NCBI RefSeq assembly: GCF_900258515.1
Contig: NZ_LT984884.1
Location: 3,283,367 to 3,347,366, forward strand
Source: Lentibacillus sp. Marseille-P4043
GTDB lineage: Bacteria > Bacillota > Bacilli > Bacillales > Amphibacillaceae
Length of the DNA: 64,000 bases
Reading direction: 5' to 3'
Shown: positions 61,659-64,000 of the stretch, piece after piece
Position numbering within the stretch: the first letter of the stretch is position 1
How the letters are laid out: each line of letters starts with the position of its first letter
Notes under the pieces: model-generated
What the model saw: only the letters and a program-made list of their open reading frames with translations
Databases searched by the model: none
What the model was told of the DNA's origin: nothing
Program-made: the position numbers and the translations under genes

Positions 61659-62663
61659 ATGTCGACTGAGCAGAACATAAAACTTACATCAGCAGAACTT
61701 TCACAACTTTGGACATCTTATCAAAATGATAGTGGCTCCATTTGCATGTTGAAGCATTTTTTGCAGACTGTTGAAGACTCTGAAATTCGTCCGATCATCG
61801 AACACGCGTTAAAATTATCGCAAAGTCATATCCAAAAACTTACCACCATTTTTGCCAAGGAAGATTATCCATTGCCAAACGGTTTTTCGGAAAGTCAGGA
61901 TTTGAATACCGATTCTCCGCGGTTATTCACAGACAATTATATGCTACAATTTATAAAACAATCAGCCCAAATCTCACTAAGTGGCTATGGTGTTGCGAAG
62001 TCCTTAGCCGTACGGTCTGATATTAATGAATTTTACGCGCAATGTCTGACAGAGGTAAATCAACTGGATACGATGACCAAAAATGTTTTACTGTCAAAAG
62101 GCCTTTATGTACGCTCTCCATATATTCCATACCCAGATAAAATTGATTTTGTCAAAAAACAAAAATTTCTTACGGGTTGGTTTGGGGAAAGACGACCACT
62201 ATTATCACTGGAGATAACAAATCTTTTTTCCAATTTTCAACGTAATGCTTTAGGAACAGCAACCCTTATCGGCTTCAGTCAAGTGGCAAAATCTAAAAAG
62301 GTTGCGCAATTCTTTGTGCGAGGGAAGGAAATTGCCGCAAAACAAAACGAGGTATTTGGGTCTATCTTACGTGAAGATGATCTCCCAGTTCCAATGACAT
62401 CAGATACGTATGTCACCGAATCAAAGGCAGCGCCAATCTCTGACCGTTTAATGATGTTTACGGTTACAGGTTTAATTGCGTTAGGTATTGGATATTATGG
62501 AACAAGTATATCTACAAGTTTAAGACGCGATCTAACGGCACACTATGATCGGTTCATACATGAAATCCTCAAGTATTCGGAAGACGGCGCAAACATCCTG
62601 ATTGACAATGGTTGGATGGAAGAACCCCTACAAGCAAGTGACCGTGATGAATTATCGAACTAA
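61659..62663 (+). CDS. DUF3231 family protein
   Basis: The 334-aa protein contains two ferritin-like helical DUF3231 units (about 8-165 and 178-330), each with patterns such as ELSQLWTSYQNDSGSICMLKHFL and LITNLFSNFQRNALGTATLIGF. DUF3231 proteins are abundant in Bacillaceae and often linked to spores, but no function is established. It has its own RBS (GGGGG 9 nt upstream). The 62664-62828 gap holds no gene. Confidence 0.88.
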   Translation: MSTEQNIKLTSAELSQLWTSYQNDSGSICMLKHFLQTVEDSEIRPIIEHALKLSQSHIQKLTTIFAKEDYPLPNGFSESQDLNTDSPRLFTDNYMLQFIKQSAQISLSGYGVAKSLAVRSDINEFYAQCLTEVNQLDTMTKNVLLSKGLYVRSPYIPYPDKIDFVKKQKFLTGWFGERRPLLSLEITNLFSNFQRNALGTATLIGFSQVAKSKKVAQFFVRGKEIAAKQNEVFGSILREDDLPVPMTSDTYVTESKAAPISDRLMMFTVTGLIALGIGYYGTSISTSLRRDLTAHYDRFIHEILKYSEDGANILIDNGWMEEPLQASDRDELSN

Positions 62664-62828
62664 GCAGATCAAAGAAAGGAAAGTCCTTTTTATATGTAGT
62701 AAACCTGCTAACAATAGCGAAGCAAATGGGTTAAGAGAAACCTCGGTAATCTATAAATCAATTTGGAAGTTATCGGTGGATAGCCCTGATCTCTTTCCCC
62801 CTAGCTTTATGCTTCCTTACCCTAGATG

Positions 62829-63590
62829 TTAATAAGGCGGTTGCTTTCCCCCGACCTGATATGCAGTGATAGAATTTCGTTCCACTTTATAAGAATAGTA
62901 CCTTGACCCCATGTCGTCTCCTTTCTTCCAAGTTTCTGTAAACGTAACGATATATTTCTCATCACCAATTTTTCTTGCTGTTGTTTCTCGTTCAATGTGA
63001 TAACCAGCTATTTTTTCTTCCCACTTCTCTATCTTTTCAGGAAAACGATCAATTACTGTTCCTTGTCCAGATGTTGCAAATTCAACCGCATCTTCCTTAG
63101 TAAAAGGCGGCATCGAAGGAGATATGAACTGTAATATTCCCCAGGATAAACCGTAGATAAGTACAGGAATGCTAACAAACATTTTAGCGCCCTTTTGCTT
63201 TTTCTGCCTTGTATATATCCACCGATCAATTATCGCGTAACATATCGCAGCAAGCATTCCACTTATTCCAAGCAACCAATTTTGAAAAACAAATCCATTC
63301 GCTAGTCCCAAAATTCCATGTAAAAGGACAAATAACCAGTCTCGTCGTTTCAACCATTTTATTCGTAAAAACTCCAATAAAATGGATACGACATTACCAT
63401 ACAACATGATGATAACTCCGACATACATCATATAAACAAGGGACCAGCCCATAAGTTTATTTCCAAGGTTATATGTCGTCTCTGAATTATTTATAAATAC
63501 GAATAAATAAGCCAATATAATTGATGTTAGGGTTGTAACTACATATGTCGTTAATAGTTTTCTAATAACAAGATTTCGTAAACCATTCAG
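62829..63590 (-). CDS. Integral membrane protein of unknown function, probable CTG start
   Basis: The protein is about 253 aa, with four to five membrane segments in the first 150 residues and a soluble C-terminal part (about 155-253) ending in PY. The first ATG-like start inside the open frame (TTG at 63515) would cut the first membrane helix in half. The frame continues upstream without a stop through LRNLVIRKLLTTYVVTTLTS to a CTG at 63590, 8 nt after AAAAGGAGGG, the only strong RBS. I therefore place the start at CTG. No family recognised. Confidence 0.65.
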   Translation of the reverse strand: MNGLRNLVIRKLLTTYVVTTLTSIILAYLFVFINNSETTYNLGNKLMGWSLVYMMYVGVIIMLYGNVVSILLEFLRIKWLKRRDWLFVLLHGILGLANGFVFQNWLLGISGMLAAICYAIIDRWIYTRQKKQKGAKMFVSIPVLIYGLSWGILQFISPSMPPFTKEDAVEFATSGQGTVIDRFPEKIEKWEEKIAGYHIERETTARKIGDEKYIVTFTETWKKGDDMGSRYYSYKVERNSITAYQVGGKQPPY

Positions 63591-63633
63591 GATAGTCTCC
63601 CTCCTTTTTGCATAGAAAATCCGCTACCATCTA

Positions 63634-64000
63634 TCAAAAGGAATTTTTAAACACATAACTCACTTTATCATAATTCATTTTATCCTTGTAAAAACGGTGG
63701 GCATTCTTGCGCTGTAATCCTGAAGATAAAGCAACACTTTCATAATGATGCTCTATTGCCCATTCATGAACATAAGCAAGCAGTCTTTCTCCATAGCCTT
63801 TGGAACGATTATTACGATCCGTAACTAAATCACATACCCAAACAAATCTGCCATAATAAAGTGTAATCATCGGTTTAAAACCAGCAACCGCAACAATCTC
63901 ATAATTATCGAGCAAAGCAAACATTTTATAACCGTCATTCTCCATGGCATCTGTAACCAATTCTAGATAAGTAGTTTCATCAAGATGTGTTCGTAATTGC
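63634..64000 (-). CDS. GNAT-family N-acetyltransferase, C-terminal part (window edge)
   Basis: The open frame runs off the window end; 121 residues are visible. The acetyl-CoA loop [14 protein letters not shown] lies about 60-73 residues into the fragment, after a beta strand FVWVCDLVT, and [15 protein letters not shown] is the C-terminal helix of GNAT enzymes. The substrate is unknown. It lies 43 nt upstream of the membrane-protein gene, on the same strand. Confidence 0.85.
   Translation of the reverse strand, partial: QLRTHLDETTYLELVTDAMENDGYKMFALLDNYEIVAVAGFKPMITLYYGRFVWVCDLVTDRNNRSKGYGERLLAYVHEWAIEHHYESVALSSGLQRKNAHRFYKDKMNYDKVSYVFKNSF

Overview
The window looks like chromosome from a moderately halophilic, spore-forming member of the Bacillaceae (Virgibacillus/Oceanobacillus/Lentibacillus type). 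This is inferred from gene content, not from a search: a full ectoine operon (ectA-ectB-ectC), an OpuC-type compatible-solute ABC transporter with a divergent OpcR/GbsR-type regulator, spore-associated genes (CotA laccase, YhcN/YlaJ-like lipoprotein, DUF3231 protein), AT-rich DNA and GGAGG-type ribosome binding sites.

Region 1 (1-16.7 kb) is mixed. It holds a GMC oxidoreductase with its Tat-exported partner, a spore lipoprotein, a 28-copy 20-bp minisatellite between convergent genes, a VWA lipoprotein, CotA, an AprX-like protease, a HAD phosphatase and 3-hydroxybutyrate dehydrogenase. A c-di-GMP group follows (V4R protein, PAS-GGDEF-EAL protein, five-PAS-GGDEF protein), then a TetM-family GTPase. 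A small gene at 14545-14661 is included on the strength of its own RBS and terminator.

Region 2 (16.8-27.3 kb) begins with a SAM-riboswitch sulfur operon (ssuE plus a flavin monooxygenase gene that has lost an internal segment) and ectABC. A two-gene ABC transporter decayed by several frameshifts, stops and a deletion comes next, followed by a locus of long imperfect inverted repeats, an intact FetAB-type transporter, and two genes of unknown function.

Region 3 (27.4-54.5 kb) is the most interesting part: about 27 kb of minus-strand genes for CoA-dependent catabolism. It contains two acyl-CoA dehydrogenases, three SDRs, a split MaoC hydratase, thiolase, enoyl-CoA hydratase, two thioesterases, three acyl-CoA ligases, a carboxyltransferase, a LivHMGF-type importer with binding protein, a phosphotriesterase-family (lactonase-like) hydrolase, an aminoglycoside-phosphotransferase-fold kinase coupled to a ComB-like phosphatase, an MBL hydrolase and a TetR regulator. 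Four near-identical 18-bp palindromes (34984, 40757, 51777, 54525) sit 34-48 bp upstream of the first start codon of four successive transcription units. I read this as one TetR regulon. The kinase plus the ACAD10/11-like dehydrogenase suggests a 4-hydroxyacyl-CoA (gamma-lactone or 4-hydroxy acid) degradation route analogous to the Pseudomonas Lva pathway. This is a hypothesis.

Region 4 (54.5-64 kb) has a second locus of the long inverted-repeat element, a CocE/NonD hydrolase, opuCA-CB-CC-CD with divergent opcR, a DUF3231 gene, a membrane protein that probably starts at CTG, and a GNAT acetyltransferase cut by the window end. No rRNA, tRNA, CRISPR array, transposase or prophage was seen.
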